Notes: a model not told the origin generated them from the letters alone. 64,000 nt of DNA from KBS50 sp042666615 (GCF_042666615.1 NZ_JBHTDD010000006.1:62001-126000), one strand, 5' to 3'. Positions 49,790 through 61,172 are shown, counted from the stretch's first letter. Program-made: numbers and translations.

Positions 49790-51238
49790 GTGGACGCGTT
49801 GGACGTCGCCCGCTGGCAGTTCGGTGTCACCACCGTCTACCACTTCCTGTTCGTCCCGCTGACCATCGGCCTGTCCGTGCTGGTCGCCATCCTGCAGACC
49901 CGCTGGCACCGCACCGGCGACGAGCGGTACCTCAAGCTCACCAAGTTCTACGGCCGGCTCTTCCTCATCAACTTCGCGATGGGAGTGGTCACCGGCATCG
50001 TGCAGGAGTTCCAGTTCGGCATGAACTGGTCGGACTACTCCCGCTTCGTCGGCGACGTCTTCGGCGCGCCCCTGGCCATGGAGGCGCTGCTGGCGTTCTT
50101 CCTCGAATCCACATTCATCGGACTGTGGATCTTCGGCTGGGACCGGCTGCCCAAGCGCCTGCACCTGGCCAGCATCTGGGCCGCCGCGATCGGCACCAAC
50201 CTCAGCGCGTACTTCATCCTCGCCGCGAACTCGTGGATGCAGAACCCGGTCGGTTACCGGATCAACCCCGACACCGGCCGCGCCGAACTCACCGACATCG
50301 TCGCCGTCCTCACCAACAAGGTCGCCCTGATAACCTTCCCGCACACCCTCGCCGGCGCGTTCCTGGTCGCCGGGTCACTGCTGGTCGCCGTGGCCATGTG
50401 GCACCTCGTCCGCGGCCGCCGCGCCGCCACCGGCGGTGCCGACGCGAACGCCGCCGGCGCCGACACCCCGGCCTACCGGTTTGCCGCCCGCTTCGGCGCC
50501 TGGGTCACCCTCGTCTCGGCCGCCGTCGTCGTCATCACCGGCGACATCCAAGGCAAGATCATGACCGAGGTGCAGCCGATGAAGATGGCCGCCGCCGAGG
50601 GCCTCTACACCACCGAAAGCCCCGCCGCCTTCTCCGTGCTCACCGTCGGCAGCCTCGACGGCAGCCGCGAGGTGTTCGCCCTGAAGATCCCGTACCTGTT
50701 GTCGTTCCTCGGCACCGGCGACCCGAACGGCACCGTGCAGGGCATCAACGACCTCCAGGCCCAGTACGCCGCCCAGTACGGCGCCGGCAGCTACACCCCG
50801 ATCATCCCGGTCACCTACTGGAGCTTCCGCTTCATGATCGGCTTCGGGTTGGCGGCCGCCGCGATCGCCCTGCTCGTCCTGTGGACCCTGCGCAAGGACC
50901 GCACCCCCACCAGCCGCTGGCTGCTACGCGCCGGCCTGGTCATGCCGCTGCTGCCTCTCGCGGCCAACGCGTTCGGCTGGATCTTCACCGAGATGGGCCG
51001 GCAACCGTGGATCGTCTTCGGCGAGATGCTCACCCGCGACGGTGTCTCCCGCAGCGTCTCGCTGACCGAGGTGCTCACCTCGTTCACCGCGTTCACCCTC
51101 ATCTACGCCACCCTCGCCGTCGTCGAGGTCCGCCTGCTGATCCGCTACGCCAAGGCCGGCGTCCCCGACGTCACCCCGGACCCGGTCCCCGACGACACCG
51201 ACAGCGACGCCGACCGGCCGCTCGCCTTCGCCTACTGA
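49790..51238 (+). CDS. cydA: cytochrome bd ubiquinol/menaquinol oxidase subunit I
   Basis: A 482-residue membrane subunit of the bd-type terminal oxidase that reduces O2 with quinol electrons at low oxygen. Landmarks: haem-ligand His18 in TVYHFLFVPLTIGLS, GIVQEFQFGMNWSDYSRFVG, FLESTFIGLWIFGWDRLPK, the quinol-loop region GDIQGKIMTEVQPMKMAAAE (a short loop, as in the S-type), and the GRQPW motif (EMGRQPWIVFG). I place the start at GTG 49790 because GGGGGG lies seven bases upstream; GTG 49772 is an alternative. cydB follows 53 bp later; no cydDC genes follow in the window. Confidence 0.95.
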   Translation: MDALDVARWQFGVTTVYHFLFVPLTIGLSVLVAILQTRWHRTGDERYLKLTKFYGRLFLINFAMGVVTGIVQEFQFGMNWSDYSRFVGDVFGAPLAMEALLAFFLESTFIGLWIFGWDRLPKRLHLASIWAAAIGTNLSAYFILAANSWMQNPVGYRINPDTGRAELTDIVAVLTNKVALITFPHTLAGAFLVAGSLLVAVAMWHLVRGRRAATGGADANAAGADTPAYRFAARFGAWVTLVSAAVVVITGDIQGKIMTEVQPMKMAAAEGLYTTESPAAFSVLTVGSLDGSREVFALKIPYLLSFLGTGDPNGTVQGINDLQAQYAAQYGAGSYTPIIPVTYWSFRFMIGFGLAAAAIALLVLWTLRKDRTPTSRWLLRAGLVMPLLPLAANAFGWIFTEMGRQPWIVFGEMLTRDGVSRSVSLTEVLTSFTAFTLIYATLAVVEVRLLIRYAKAGVPDVTPDPVPDDTDSDADRPLAFAY

Positions 51239-51291
51239 CGGCACCGACCGAACCCGAAGCCACCCACCCCGAGCGACCATCGGAGTCCGAC

Positions 51292-52290
51292 GTGGACCTG
51301 CCCACCATCTGGTTCCTGCTCATCGCCGTGCTGTTCACCGGCTACTTCATCCTGGAGGGCTTCGACTTCGGCGTCGGCATCCTGCTGCCGGTACTCGGCC
51401 GCGACGACCGGGAACGCCGCGTCCTGATCAACACGATCGGCCCGGTCTGGGACGGCAACGAGGTGTGGCTGATCACCGCCGGGGGCGCCATGTTCGCCGC
51501 CTTCCCCGAGTGGTACGCCACCCTGTTCTCCGGCTTCTACCTGCCGCTGCTGCTCATCCTGCTGGCGCTGATCGGCCGCGGCGTCGCCTTCGAGTACCGC
51601 CACAAGCGGACCGACGCCACCTGGAAACGCCGCTGGGATACCGTCATCTTCATCGGGTCGCTGCTGCCGGCGTTCCTGTGGGGCGTCGCGTTCGCCAACA
51701 TCACCCGTGGCGTGCCGTTGGCCGCCGACCACGAGTACACCGGCGGCCTGCTCGATCTGCTCCACCCGTACGCGCTGCTGGGCGGTGCGGTGTTCCTGGC
51801 CGTCTTCGTCACCCACGGCGCCGTGTTCCTGGCCCTCAAGACCACCGGCGACGTGCGGCACCGCGCCGGTGCCCTCGCCGTGCGCACCGGCACCGGCACC
51901 GGCGTGCTCGCCGTCGCGTTCCTGGCCTGGACGCTGCGGCTACGCGGCGACACCACCGCCACCGTGCTCGCCGCCGCCGCGACCCTCGCCCTGCTCGCCG
52001 GCCTGGCCGCCGCCCGGGTACGCCGGGAGGGCTGGGCCTTCGCCGGCACCGCCACCGCCATCGGGCTGACCGTGGCCACCCTGTTCGCCGCGCTGTTCCC
52101 CCTGGTGCTGCCCTCCACCGGCGACCCGGCGGGTGCGCTGACCATCGCGAACGCGTCCTCCACCCCGTACACCTTGAAGATCATGACCTGGGTGGCGGTG
52201 GTGGCCACCCCGGTCGTGCTGGCCTACCAGGGCTGGACCTACTGGGTGTTCCGCAAGCGCATCGGGGTGGCGCACATCCCCGACCACTGA
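51292..52290 (+). CDS. cydB: cytochrome bd oxidase subunit II
   Basis: A 332-residue partner of CydA with about eight to nine membrane helices. DLPTIWFLLIAVLFTGYFIL, EGFDFGVGILLPVLGRDDRE, GPVWDGNEVWLITAGGAMFA and FEYRHKRTD are the signature segments. It starts at GTG 51292; the frame open upstream lies over cydA. It ends before a block of 28-bp direct repeats. With cydA it supplies a high-affinity, non-proton-pumping oxidase useful under hypoxia or oxidative stress. Confidence 0.95.
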   Translation: MDLPTIWFLLIAVLFTGYFILEGFDFGVGILLPVLGRDDRERRVLINTIGPVWDGNEVWLITAGGAMFAAFPEWYATLFSGFYLPLLLILLALIGRGVAFEYRHKRTDATWKRRWDTVIFIGSLLPAFLWGVAFANITRGVPLAADHEYTGGLLDLLHPYALLGGAVFLAVFVTHGAVFLALKTTGDVRHRAGALAVRTGTGTGVLAVAFLAWTLRLRGDTTATVLAAAATLALLAGLAAARVRREGWAFAGTATAIGLTVATLFAALFPLVLPSTGDPAGALTIANASSTPYTLKIMTWVAVVATPVVLAYQGWTYWVFRKRIGVAHIPDH

Positions 52291-52303
52291 GCGGACCGGG
52301 ACC

Positions 52304-52447
52304 GGCCGCACGGTCGGCCGGTCCGACGCGATCCCGCCGCACGGTCGGCCGGTCCGCGATCCCGCCGCACGGTCGGCCGGTCCGCGATCCGGCCGCACGG
52401 TCGGCCGGTCCGCGATCCGGCCGCACGGTCGACCGGTCCGACGACGG
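52304..52447 (+). repeat. 28-bp direct repeats after cydB
   Basis: Units at 52304 (31 bp, with a 3-bp insertion), 52335, 52363, 52391 and a degenerate one from 52419. Core SGCCGCACGGTCGGCCGG followed by TCCGCGATCC. The copies begin 13 bp after the cydB stop and lie tail to tail with the next gene, where they may act as a terminator or protein-binding array. Confidence 0.8.
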
Positions 52448-52481
52448 TGCGGCGGGGCCGATCCCGGACGGGCGACGCCGG

Positions 52482-53234
52482 TCAACCGACGTCACGCAAC
52501 TCGGCCAGCCGGGCCTCGATCTCGGCCAGTTCCGCCCGCAGCTTGTCGGCCTGCGCCTGCGCCTCCGCCCGTTCCGCCGCCATGATCTGCTCCACCGCCT
52601 CGTGCACCCCGGGCACGTCGACAAGCGCCACCATCTTCAACGCCTCCGCGGGCTTCACCACGTACGGCTTGGCGAGGGCCTTGCTGCCCTGGGTGGCCGC
52701 CACCGTCCACTCGCCTTCGGCGTACGACAGCGTGACGGTCAACCCGGCCGGCGACTTGGACCGCGCGGCCTTGCCTGCCCGCCGCACCGGCTTCCGCTCC
52801 GCCGCGGACACACCCGGGTCGGAACTCGTCTGCTGCTCGGCCGGCATCGCCGTCTCCTTCTCCTTCCGGGCCGCCGGGGACGGCGCCTCCTTCCGGGCCG
52901 CCGGCACCGGCGCCCGGTCCAGCATGAACTCCGGTTGCGGGGCCGCCGGCTCCGGCTCGGGCTCCGGCCTGGGCTCCGCCCGCCGCGCACCCTTCGGCGG
53001 GATCCGCAGGTCGGCGGGGGAGAACGGCAACTCGTCCTTACCGAACCGCACGACCAGCCACTCGTCCGACACCGCCGGATCGGTCAGCTCCACCACCTGA
53101 CCCAGTTGCCCAGCGATCTGGCCGGCCGACTCAGTGAACATCACCTTCGGCTTGCGTCCCCCGGCGAGGGTGTCCCGGATGTGCTGCAGGTCCTGGGGCG
53201 CCAACCCGGAAACAGCGGCGCGTGCGGCGGCCAT
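52482..53234 (-). CDS. hypothetical coiled-coil protein
   Basis: A 250-residue protein of unknown function. The N-terminal domain (about 1-75) reads LAPQDLQHIRDTLAGGRKPK, VMFTESAGQIAGQLGQVVEL, then EWLVVRFGKDELPFSPADL, a small beta-rich module. A disordered Pro/Glu/Ala/Lys linker follows, then a second folded part (GLTVTLSYAEGEWTVAATQG, KPAEALKMVALVDVPG) and a C-terminal coiled coil of about 35 residues (AERAEAQAQADKLRAELAEI). A role in nucleic-acid or chromosome organisation would suit this build but is a guess. ATG 53234 follows AAAGAGGA. Confidence 0.65.
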   Translation of the reverse strand: MAAARAAVSGLAPQDLQHIRDTLAGGRKPKVMFTESAGQIAGQLGQVVELTDPAVSDEWLVVRFGKDELPFSPADLRIPPKGARRAEPRPEPEPEPAAPQPEFMLDRAPVPAARKEAPSPAARKEKETAMPAEQQTSSDPGVSAAERKPVRRAGKAARSKSPAGLTVTLSYAEGEWTVAATQGSKALAKPYVVKPAEALKMVALVDVPGVHEAVEQIMAAERAEAQAQADKLRAELAEIEARLAELRDVG

Positions 53235-53345
53235 CAGATTCCTCTTTCGTACACGTGTTTGATTTTCTCTGATCTTCCTACCAGGCGGGTCCGACACCGG
53301 CACCTCGACCCTCCGACGACGCGCGAAGCGTACGCGGGGGCCCGC

Positions 53346-54170
53346 TCACCGCCCCCACACGGACGCCACCCGGTCGCGCACCGCCGCCGCCTGCGCCCGA
53401 CCGGCCCGCGCGGCCGCCGCCCGACGCGCCGGATCCAGCACATTACGGCCGATCGTCGCCCGGGCCGCCCGGTCCGGGCTCACCAGCACCACCCGTGTCG
53501 CCGCCGGCAACCGGCCCACCTGCCTGGCCACCCCCAGCGTCATCGGCGCCAACACCAGCACCCGATCGCACCCGGCCGCCAGATCCACGTTGGCCGCCGA
53601 CCGCACCCCACCGTCGATGTAGCGTCGCCCGTCGATCGTCACCGGCGGCCACACCATCGGCACCGCGCAACTGGCCGCCACGGCGTCCACAAGCGACACC
53701 CCGCAGGCCCGGTCAAACACCACGAACTCCCCGGAGGCGGCGTCCACCGCCGTCACCAGCAGCCGCGGCTCCCGCGGCCACTCGTGTCCCGGCAGCCGGG
53801 CCGCGATCACCGCCCGCCGACGCGCCTCGTCCTGCGTGCGCGCCGCCAACGCGTACCGGCCGATCGCCGCCCGCGCCCGCCGCGGGTCCCGGTGCCGCAC
53901 CACCGCCCACATCCAGCGCGCCAGGACCGTCCGCCCGATCCGGGCCGGCAGCTCGCTGCCCGGGCCGCGCAACTGTCCCGCGTACAGCTGCTCGATCGGG
54001 GTGCCGGTGGTCACCTGCGCCCCCACCACCGAACCGGCCGACGTCCCCACCACCAGCTCCGCCCGACCCGGGTCGACGCCGGCGTCGGCCAACCCGGCCA
54101 GCATCCCCAGCTCCCAGGCCACCCCGGTGACCCCACCACCACCGAGCACCAGCGCCGAACCACCGGACAT
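53346..54170 (-). CDS. patatin-like phospholipase
   Basis: A 274-residue serine hydrolase of the patatin family. Oxyanion loop LGGGGVTGVAWELGML, nucleophile Ser44 in GTSAG, and the catalytic Asp in YIDGGVRS are all present in the right order. Members hydrolyse acyl chains from phospholipids or esters. No signal peptide, so it is cytosolic or peripheral. ATG 54170 is the start; the longer open frame upstream overlaps the divergent epimerase promoter. Confidence 0.9.
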   Translation of the reverse strand: MSGGSALVLGGGGVTGVAWELGMLAGLADAGVDPGRAELVVGTSAGSVVGAQVTTGTPIEQLYAGQLRGPGSELPARIGRTVLARWMWAVVRHRDPRRARAAIGRYALAARTQDEARRRAVIAARLPGHEWPREPRLLVTAVDAASGEFVVFDRACGVSLVDAVAASCAVPMVWPPVTIDGRRYIDGGVRSAANVDLAAGCDRVLVLAPMTLGVARQVGRLPAATRVVLVSPDRAARATIGRNVLDPARRAAAARAGRAQAAAVRDRVASVWGR

Positions 54171-54244
54171 GCGCGCCACCCATCCACCGAACGACCGCCG
54201 TGCCGCACACCGTAAACGACCTCGCGACCCGCGGCCACCGCCGC

Positions 54245-54250
54245 TATCCT
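54245..54250 (+). promoter_or_regulatory. -10 box of probable leaderless epimerase gene
   Basis: TATCCT, then 8 nt, then GTG 54259, with no ribosome-binding site. Confidence 0.4.
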
Positions 54251-54258
54251 CGGCGGCC

Positions 54259-55212
54259 GTGCGCATCCTGATCCTCGGCGGTACGTCCTTCGTCGGCCGG
54301 GCCATCGTCACCGACGCGCTCGCCCACGGCGTCGAGGTGACCCTGTTCCACCGTGGCCGCACCGGCACCGCCCTGTTCCCCGACGTCGAACGCCGCATCG
54401 GTGACCGGGACACCGGCGACTACACCGCGCTGCGGCACGGCACCTGGGACGCCGTCGTCGACACCACCGGCTACGTCCCCCGGCACGTCGACCAGGCCAG
54501 CACCGCCCTCGACGACCGGGTGGGCCGCTACCTGTTCATCTCCAGCAACGCCGTCTACACCCGCGCCGACGTCGGCCCCGACTCCGACGAGGACACCCCG
54601 CTTCGCCCCGCGGACCGCAGCGGCACCGAGGAACTCACCGAGGACACCTACGGCCCCCTGAAGGTCGCCTGCGAACAGGACGTCCGGACCCGCTACGGCA
54701 ACCGGGCCACCATCGTGCGGCCCGGCAAGATCGCCGGGCCGCACGATCCCCAGGACACCTTCACCTACTGGGTACGCCGCGCTGCCTGCGGTGGCCGGGT
54801 CGCGCTGCCCGGCGATCCCGCGCAACCGGTCCAGGTGCTCGATGTGCGTGACCTCGGGCGATTCGTCGTCCGCCTGCTCACCGACGACCAGCCCGGCACG
54901 TTCCACGCCGTCGGTCCCGCCGAACCCACCACCCTCGCCGACCTGATCCACACCTGCGCCACCGTCGCCGGCACCCGGATCGACCTCGTACCCGTCGACC
55001 CGGCCGCCGTGGCGCCGTTCTTCCCGCTGGTCCGCGCCGACTGGTCCACCCAGCAGCGCAGTCCGGCCCGGGCCCGGGCCGCCGGGCTGCCGGCCACCCC
55101 GCTCGCCGTCACCGCCGCCGACACGCTGGCCTGGGATCGGGCCCGCGGCGAGCCTCCGCTGAGCTGCGGCCTGACCGCCCCGGAGGAGGCCCGGCTGCTC
55201 ACCGGAACGTGA
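54259..55212 (+). CDS. NAD-dependent epimerase/dehydratase-type SDR
   Basis: A 317-residue extended SDR. RILILGGTSFVGRAIVTDAL is the nucleotide-binding start, followed by DAVVDTTGYVPRHVDQASTA, the catalytic region LFISSNAVYTRADVG and Tyr-xxx-Lys as YGPLK, then VRPGKIAGPHDPQDTFTYWV. Closest to the reductase/epimerase branch that includes isoflavone-reductase-like proteins. Substrate unknown. It starts at GTG 54259 after a leaderless-type -10 box and diverges from the patatin gene. Confidence 0.85.
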   Translation: MRILILGGTSFVGRAIVTDALAHGVEVTLFHRGRTGTALFPDVERRIGDRDTGDYTALRHGTWDAVVDTTGYVPRHVDQASTALDDRVGRYLFISSNAVYTRADVGPDSDEDTPLRPADRSGTEELTEDTYGPLKVACEQDVRTRYGNRATIVRPGKIAGPHDPQDTFTYWVRRAACGGRVALPGDPAQPVQVLDVRDLGRFVVRLLTDDQPGTFHAVGPAEPTTLADLIHTCATVAGTRIDLVPVDPAAVAPFFPLVRADWSTQQRSPARARAAGLPATPLAVTAADTLAWDRARGEPPLSCGLTAPEEARLLTGT

Positions 55213-55324
55213 CCGGCACCACCCCGGCGCGACCACCTCGACCGGCCCGGTCCCCGATACGCTGCGGACACGCGACGGCCACGCCGTCCACAGTGGAACG
55301 CCTCGTTCCAGGGGAGGGGACCGC

Positions 55325-56050
55325 ATGCCCGTGACCGTGGTGACCGGCGCCAGCCGGGGGATCGGCGCCGCGACCGTCCGCCGGCTCGCCGCCGCCGGAC
55401 ACGACATCGTCATCGGCTACCGCCGCGACACCGCCGCCGCCGAGGCGGTGCTCGCCGACGTCCGCGCCGCCGGCCGGCGGGGGACCACCGTCGCCGGTGA
55501 CACCGCCGACCCCACCGACGTGGTACGCCTGTTCGACGCCGCCGCCGACCTGGGACAGCTGACCGGCCTGGTCAACAACGCCGGCGTGGGCAGCCTGATC
55601 GGCCCGTTCGTCGACCTCGACGTGGCCGACCTGCGCCGCGTCGTCGACGTCAACCTCATCGGCTACGTCCTGTGCGCCCAGCAGGCCGCCCGGCGGATGG
55701 AAACCGGCGGCGCCATCGTCAACATCTCGTCCGCCGCCGCCACCCTCGGCAGCCCTCACGAGTACATCCACTACGCCGCCACCAAGGCCGCCACCGACAC
55801 CCTCACCGTCGGCCTGGCCAAGGAACTCGCCCCACGCGGCATCCGGGTCAACACCGTCTCGCCGGGCATCATCGACACCGAGTTCCACGCCGGCTCCGGC
55901 ATGCCCGACCGACCCGTCCGCGCCGCCGGCCGGATCCCGCTGGGCCGCGCCGGCACCGCCGACGAGGTCGCCGGAGCGATCACCTGGCTGCTCGGCCCCG
56001 ACGCCTCCTACACCACCGGAGCCACCCTGCGCGTCGCTGGCGGCCTGTGA
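55325..56050 (+). CDS. classical SDR (FabG-like)
   Basis: A 241-residue oxidoreductase with TGASRGIGAATVRRLA, NNAGVGSLIGPF, the catalytic Ser in NISSAAATLG and YxxxK as YAATK, then SPGIIDTEFHAG and the C-terminal SYTTGATLRVAGG. All catalytic residues are present. It could be a 3-oxoacyl-ACP or sugar/steroid-type reductase; context does not say. It starts at ATG 55325 behind GGGGAGGGGA. Confidence 0.9.
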   Translation: MPVTVVTGASRGIGAATVRRLAAAGHDIVIGYRRDTAAAEAVLADVRAAGRRGTTVAGDTADPTDVVRLFDAAADLGQLTGLVNNAGVGSLIGPFVDLDVADLRRVVDVNLIGYVLCAQQAARRMETGGAIVNISSAAATLGSPHEYIHYAATKAATDTLTVGLAKELAPRGIRVNTVSPGIIDTEFHAGSGMPDRPVRAAGRIPLGRAGTADEVAGAITWLLGPDASYTTGATLRVAGGL

Positions 56051-56226
56051 CCCGTTGTCACCCGCGCCGGGTCCGCCAGATACCGTGCTAAGCACCCGCG
56101 CGTTCCCACAGGTGATCCACCCTGTCCGCGCCGAGGTCCGCATCTGGCGTTGACCCGGGCCGTCGACATCATCACCCGAGCGCTACGGTCCACCCGCCAG
56201 CCACCACCCGGCCCCTAAACCCCGAC

Positions 56227-56430
56227 TCAGCCGCCCGGCAGCTCGACGCGACTGACCGTCCGGTCCACCACGTCCACCGCAAGCACGTCCGGGAACCGCA
56301 GGTCCGCCCAGAACCCGCCCGGATCCTCCAGCCCCAGGTTGGTTGCCCGGAACTCCCCGTCGTACGGCTCGTCCCGGTCCACCCTCCCGCAGCCGCGGGT
56401 CGGCACGGTGAGGACGAAACGGCCTAGCAT
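56227..56430 (-). CDS. small hypothetical protein
   Basis: A 67-residue acidic protein: LGRFVLTVPTRGCGRVDRDE, PYDGEFRATNLGLEDPGGFW, then DLRFPDVLAVDVVDRTVSRV. High third-position GC and sensible composition support coding. No domain recognised. Divergent from the DUF1330 gene; the two starts are 53 bp apart. Confidence 0.5.
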   Translation of the reverse strand: MLGRFVLTVPTRGCGRVDRDEPYDGEFRATNLGLEDPGGFWADLRFPDVLAVDVVDRTVSRVELPGG

Positions 56431-56483
56431 GAACGACCACCAGCCAGCGCGGTGGCGACGACACCTACGTGGAAACGGATCCG

Positions 56484-56834
56484 ATGTCTGCATACGCAAT
56501 CGCCCACCTGAAAACGATCGCCGCGAACGGGGAAGTGGTCGAATACCTGGAACGCATCCAGGAAACACTGAGCCCTTTCGGCGGCCGCTTCCTCGTCCAC
56601 GGCCCCCGCGTCGACGTCCTCGAAGGGGAGTGGCCCGGCACGATCGTCGTCATCGAGTTCCCCGACCGGGCCAGCGCCCACGCCTGGTACGACTCTCCCG
56701 CGTACCAGGACATTCTGCCCCTGCGGACCCGCAACCTCGACGCCGACGCGATCATCGTCGCCGGGGTGGGACCGGACTACGACGCGGCTGGGCTGGCAGC
56801 GGCCATGCGTACCCAGCTCGACGGCCCGGCCTGA
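56484..56834 (+). CDS. DUF1330 domain protein
   Basis: A 116-residue member of DUF1330, small dimeric alpha/beta-barrel proteins of unknown function. Recognised by EYLERIQETLSPFGGRFLVH, then EWPGTIVVIEFPDRASAHAW and the hallmark WYDSPAYQDILPLR. ATG 56484 is preferred; an ATG five codons upstream is possible. Confidence 0.88.
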   Translation: MSAYAIAHLKTIAANGEVVEYLERIQETLSPFGGRFLVHGPRVDVLEGEWPGTIVVIEFPDRASAHAWYDSPAYQDILPLRTRNLDADAIIVAGVGPDYDAAGLAAAMRTQLDGPA

Positions 56835-56910
56835 CCCTCCCGCCGGCACCGGACCGCCGGGATTCCTCCCGCCGGCACCGGACCGCCGGGCCGAGCGGCG
56901 ATACTGGGCA

Positions 56911-57390
56911 ATGTCGGACCCACGTGGCAGCATCGCGCAGGTGAGCAGCAGATCCACCGACGCGCAGCGGCTCCGCGACCTCGCGCTGCTGCGCCGCGTC
57001 CGCGACCGCATCGACCGGGAGTACGCGCAGCCCCTCGACGTCGAGGCGCTCGCCCGCGGCGTCAACATGTCCGCCGGGCACCTCAGCCGCCAGTTCCGGC
57101 AGGCGTACGGCGAATCACCGTACGCCTACCTGATGACCCGCCGCATCGAACGGGCGATGGCCCTGCTGCGCCGCGGCGACCTCAGCGTCACCGATGTCTG
57201 CTTCACGGTCGGCTGCTCGTCACTGGGCACCTTCAGCACCCGCTTCACCGAGCTGGTCGGTGTGCCGCCCAGCGTCTACCGGACGCACGCCACAACGGCC
57301 ACCGCCGGCATCCCGGCGTGCGTGGCCAAACAGGTGACCAGACCGATCAGGAATCGAGAAGCTCCCGCCACGGAGCCGCAGCTAGCGTGA
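56911..57390 (+). CDS. AraC-family transcriptional regulator
   Basis: A 159-residue short AraC protein made almost only of the DNA-binding domain: LDVEALARGVNMSAGHLSRQ, FRQAYGESPYAYLMTRRIER, then VTDVCFTVGCSSLGTFSTRF and TELVGVPPSVYR. It lacks a separate ligand domain; the tail after residue 130 is unconserved. Its TGA overlaps the GTG of the downstream VOC gene as GTGA, so the two are translationally coupled. It probably activates the VOC/UvrA-like operon that it heads. Confidence 0.88.
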   Translation: MSDPRGSIAQVSSRSTDAQRLRDLALLRRVRDRIDREYAQPLDVEALARGVNMSAGHLSRQFRQAYGESPYAYLMTRRIERAMALLRRGDLSVTDVCFTVGCSSLGTFSTRFTELVGVPPSVYRTHATTATAGIPACVAKQVTRPIRNREAPATEPQLA

Positions 57391-57806
57391 CCGGCATGGA
57401 CATCACCATTCACTCGGCCTACCTGCCACACAACGACCCGGACGCCGCCATCGCCTTCTACCGCGACACCCTCGGCTTCGAGGTCCGCAACGACGTCGGC
57501 TACCAGGGAATGCGCTGGATCACCGTCGGCCCGCCCGACCAGCCCGGAACGTCCATCGTCCTGCACCCGCCGGCGGCCGACCCAGGCGTCACCGACGACG
57601 AACGCCGCACCATCGTCGAGATGATGGCCAAAGGCACCTACGCCGGCATCAACCTGGCCAGCAACGACCTCGACGCCACTTTCGCCCGCCTGCAGGACAG
57701 CGACGCCGAGGTCGTGCAGGAACCCATCGACCAGCCGTACGGGATCCGCGACTGCGCCTTCCGCGACCCGGCCGGCAACCTGATCCGCATCCAGCAAACG
57801 CGCTGA
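57387..57806 (+). CDS. VOC family protein
   Basis: A 139-residue glyoxalase/bleomycin-resistance-fold protein. HSAYLPHNDPDAAIAFYRDT with LGFEVRNDVG, and GINLASNDLDATFARLQDSD ending RDPAGNLIRIQQ are the two modules. The start may be GTG 57387, overlapping the AraC stop as GTGA, or ATG 57396; I use the former because of the overlap. Position between an AraC regulator and a UvrA-like resistance ATPase suggests a drug-binding or drug-modifying role. Confidence 0.85.
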   Translation: MTGMDITIHSAYLPHNDPDAAIAFYRDTLGFEVRNDVGYQGMRWITVGPPDQPGTSIVLHPPAADPGVTDDERRTIVEMMAKGTYAGINLASNDLDATFARLQDSDAEVVQEPIDQPYGIRDCAFRDPAGNLIRIQQTR

Positions 57807-57849
57807 CCACGCCGGCGAGGGTCGACCGGCCCCGACACAGGGAGAGACG

Positions 57850-60228
<2,379 letters not shown>

Positions 60229-60272
60229 CTCAGTACGGTCTCGTGCCGGTAGGGAGCCACCGCCGGACCCGT

Positions 60273-60278
60273 TATCGT
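60273..60278 (+). promoter_or_regulatory. -10 box of probable leaderless arginase-fold gene
   Basis: TATCGT, then 6 nt, then ATG 60285, without a Shine-Dalgarno. Confidence 0.4.
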
Positions 60279-60284
60279 GTCCCG

Positions 60285-61172
60285 ATGCGCCCGGTCACCG
60301 TCCTCGACGCGCCCTCCAACCTCGGCCTGCGGGCCCCCGCACCCGGCACCATCCCCGGCTGCTACAAGCTGGCCGGGGCACTGCGCGACCAAGGGCTGGC
60401 ACGCCGGCTCGGAGCACGCGACGGCGGCGTCGTCGTCCCGCCCCGATACGACATCCACGGCTGGAAGCCGGGGGACGGCGTGCTGAACGCGGCCGCGCTC
60501 GCCCGGTACACCCGCACCCTGGCGGACCGGGTAGACGCGGTGGTCGACAGCGGCGACCTCCTGCTCCTGCTCGGGGGAGACTGCTCCATCCTGCTCGGCC
60601 CCGCGTTGGCGTTGCGTCGCCGCGGCCGCTACGGCATCGCGTACCTCGACGGATCGATCGACTTCCGACACCCGGGCAACAGCCCGTACGTCGGGGCCTC
60701 GGCGGGTGAGGGCACCGCCATCATCACCGGTCGCGGCCAGCCGGACATCGCCGACATCGACGGACTGGCACCGTACTGCCGCGTCGACGACCTGATCGTG
60801 CTGGGCGTACGCGACTACGACGAGGAACTGGCGGAGGTACGCGACCTGGGCATCACCGTCCGCACCACACCGGAGATCGTCGCGGCCGGACCAGGTGTGG
60901 TGGGGAACGACGTGGTCGGGCACTTCGCCACCTGCGACGGCTTCTTCGTGCACCTGGACGCCGACGTGCTCGACCCCTCCGTCATGCCGGCCGCCGACGC
61001 GCCCGACCCGGGCGGACTGGACTACCCACACCTGGTCGAACTGCTGCGTCCGCTGCTCGCGGCGCCCGGCTGTGTCGGCATGCAGGTCACCATCTACGAC
61101 CCGGACCTCGACCCGGACGGACGCTACGCCGCCGAGTTGACCGACGCGGTCGTCGAGGCCGTCCGCGGCTGA
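60285..61172 (+). CDS. arginase/agmatinase-fold protein with altered metal ligands
   Basis: A 295-residue ureohydrolase-fold protein. Family segments are all there: LLLLGGDCSILLGPALALRR, YGIAYLDGSIDF, IVLGVRDYDEE, and HLDADVLDPSVMPA. Arginases bind two Mn2+ through His, Asp-x-His-x-Asp and Asp-x-Asp. Here the first His is Cys100 (GGDC) and the middle His is Ser124 (DGSID), while Asp122, Asp126, Asp225 and Asp227 remain. The GGDC form occurs in some actinobacterial relatives, as I recall; loss of the second His is more unusual. Metal content and activity are therefore doubtful. Start ATG 60285, probably leaderless. Confidence 0.85.
   Translation: MRPVTVLDAPSNLGLRAPAPGTIPGCYKLAGALRDQGLARRLGARDGGVVVPPRYDIHGWKPGDGVLNAAALARYTRTLADRVDAVVDSGDLLLLLGGDCSILLGPALALRRRGRYGIAYLDGSIDFRHPGNSPYVGASAGEGTAIITGRGQPDIADIDGLAPYCRVDDLIVLGVRDYDEELAEVRDLGITVRTTPEIVAAGPGVVGNDVVGHFATCDGFFVHLDADVLDPSVMPAADAPDPGGLDYPHLVELLRPLLAAPGCVGMQVTIYDPDLDPDGRYAAELTDAVVEAVRG

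Noticed and set aside
52304..52447. CRISPR array
   Set aside because: The 28-bp units are contiguous with no spacers, and no cas genes are near.
51465..54215. 916-codon plus-strand open frame
   Set aside because: Low-complexity Arg/His/Pro translation crossing cydB, the repeats and two minus-strand genes; typical of GC-rich antisense frames.
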